A stretch of 64,000 bases of DNA from the NCBI GenBank assembly GCA_050952065.1, contig JBMNKF010000001.1, forward strand, positions 248,001-312,000, read 5' to 3'. Shown here piece by piece: positions 63,581 to 64,000 of this stretch. Origin of the DNA: JAXGZG01 sp050952065. Lineage in GTDB: Bacteria > Bacillota > Sulfobacillia > Fermentithermobacillales > Fermentithermobacillaceae. Both the position numbers and the translations under genes were made by a program. Every line of letters begins with the position of its first letter. Position 1 is the first letter of the stretch. The notes under the pieces were generated by a model, which made no database searches, was not told the DNA's origin, and worked only from the letters and a program-made list of their open reading frames with translations.

Positions 63581-64000
63581 ATGCTGGAGCGCATATCGCG
63601 TGTAATCGTCGACAGACGTAACCTGTTATTCTTGTTTTATATTATTGCCATCATCTTTAGTCTGTTCTCCATGGGCTGGGTCGATGTGGAGAACGACATT
63701 GTTCACTATCTTGCAGACGATAGCAAGACCCGCCGCGGTCTCACCGTAATGAGTGAGGAGTTCACCACTTTTGGCACGGCCGACATCATGATCTCCAACA
63801 TCACTTACGGTCATGCCAGGGAGGTCGCCGACCAGATAGCAGAGGTTGACGGAGTCGCCCAAGTAGTTTTCGAGAACACAGAAGACCATTACAGAAACGC
63901 TTCCGCGCTTTTTGTTGTGCTCTTTGAAGGCACCGATACCGACGAGATCAGCAAGAAAGCCATGGAAGAGATTAGACGCATAGTCGAGCTTTATGACGTC
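63581..64000 (+). CDS. RND/MMPL-family exporter, N-terminal part (runs off the window)
   Basis: 140 codons open to the right edge. An N-terminal membrane helix (about residues 13-33, LLFLFYIIAIIFSLFSMGW) precedes an extracytoplasmic domain with VDVENDIVHYLADDSKTRR and VMSEEFTTFG, the porter-domain pattern of RND/MMPL exporters of Bacillota. ATG chosen; AAGGAC lies 9-14 nt upstream. The 243-bp gap before it holds a weak hairpin (AGCCC/GGGCT near 63360) and nothing else clear. Confidence 0.8.
   Translation, partial: MLERISRVIVDRRNLLFLFYIIAIIFSLFSMGWVDVENDIVHYLADDSKTRRGLTVMSEEFTTFGTADIMISNITYGHAREVADQIAEVDGVAQVVFENTEDHYRNASALFVVLFEGTDTDEISKKAMEEIRRIVELYDV

Overview
The window looks like a chromosomal piece of an uncultured or little-studied member of the Bacillota (Firmicutes), probably an anaerobe that ferments peptides and amino acids and carries an S-layer. 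Evidence: strong AGGAGG-type ribosome sites with many GTG and TTG starts; SpoIIIE/FtsK; a YtpB-like terpene synthase; a CBS-DRTGG family II pyrophosphatase; FabK; LipM; a CD1247-type acidic zinc-ribbon protein; an SLH-anchored giant surface protein; a two-subunit fumarase; and FeoAB plus a short (class III-like) hybrid-cluster protein. Base composition is moderately GC-rich. No tRNA, rRNA, CRISPR array, complete IS element or prophage was seen.

Layout. 0-5.2 kb (minus strand): beta-class DNA methyltransferase, hcp, feoB, feoA. 5.3-9 kb (plus): DUF2600 terpene synthase, NfeD, SPFH protein, FabK. 9-10.8 kb (minus): NlpC/P60 peptidase, ECF S component, ComEA with a leaderless promoter. 11-20.4 kb (plus): class IV aminotransferase, fumarase alpha and beta, malic enzyme, a HEPN-like/CBS protein, CBS-pyrophosphatase that seems to start at ATA, M20 peptidase, gamma-glutamyltransferase. 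20.4-25.5 kb: Rrf2 regulator, MFS transporter with a 29-residue overlapping microprotein, ThiS-like protein, FtsK. 25.6-33.1 kb: corrinoid adenosyltransferase, two M14 carboxypeptidases, M42 aminopeptidase, a 650-bp non-coding segment with repeated UGAUGAG units and a hammerhead-like junction, DUF1177 and AroM. 33.2-33.7 kb: decayed alkA and ogt. 34-41.4 kb: giant SLH surface protein split by one frameshift. 42-49.1 kb: third M14 paralogue, a four-gene membrane operon of unknown function (first gene DUF6754-like), then a decayed stretch (truncated HTH-TPR gene, SLH fragment, broken ABC-2 permease). 49.2-64 kb: TPR-CofE-like fusion, tandem glycine riboswitch, gcvT-gcvH-gcvPA-gcvPB, lipS1-lipS2-lipM-lpdA-glyA, pepP-like, efp, a CD1247-type gene and the start of an RND/MMPL exporter.

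How it fits together. The right third is a coherent glycine/one-carbon and lipoate module: glycine riboswitch, glycine cleavage T, H, P proteins, L protein, SHMT, and a lipoyl assembly route that appears to use the paired radical-SAM enzymes LipS1/LipS2 with LipM. The centre is rich in peptidases (M20, GGT, three M14, M42, later an M24) next to DUF1177/AroM, which suggests peptide and amino-acid breakdown. Malic enzyme and fumarase supply C4/C3 carbon handling. Six single-base insertions lie in 1.9 kb of gcvT-gcvH-gcvPA and one more in the surface protein; these look more like base-calling errors than decay, whereas the alkA/ogt and HTH/SLH/ABC stretches look like true decay.
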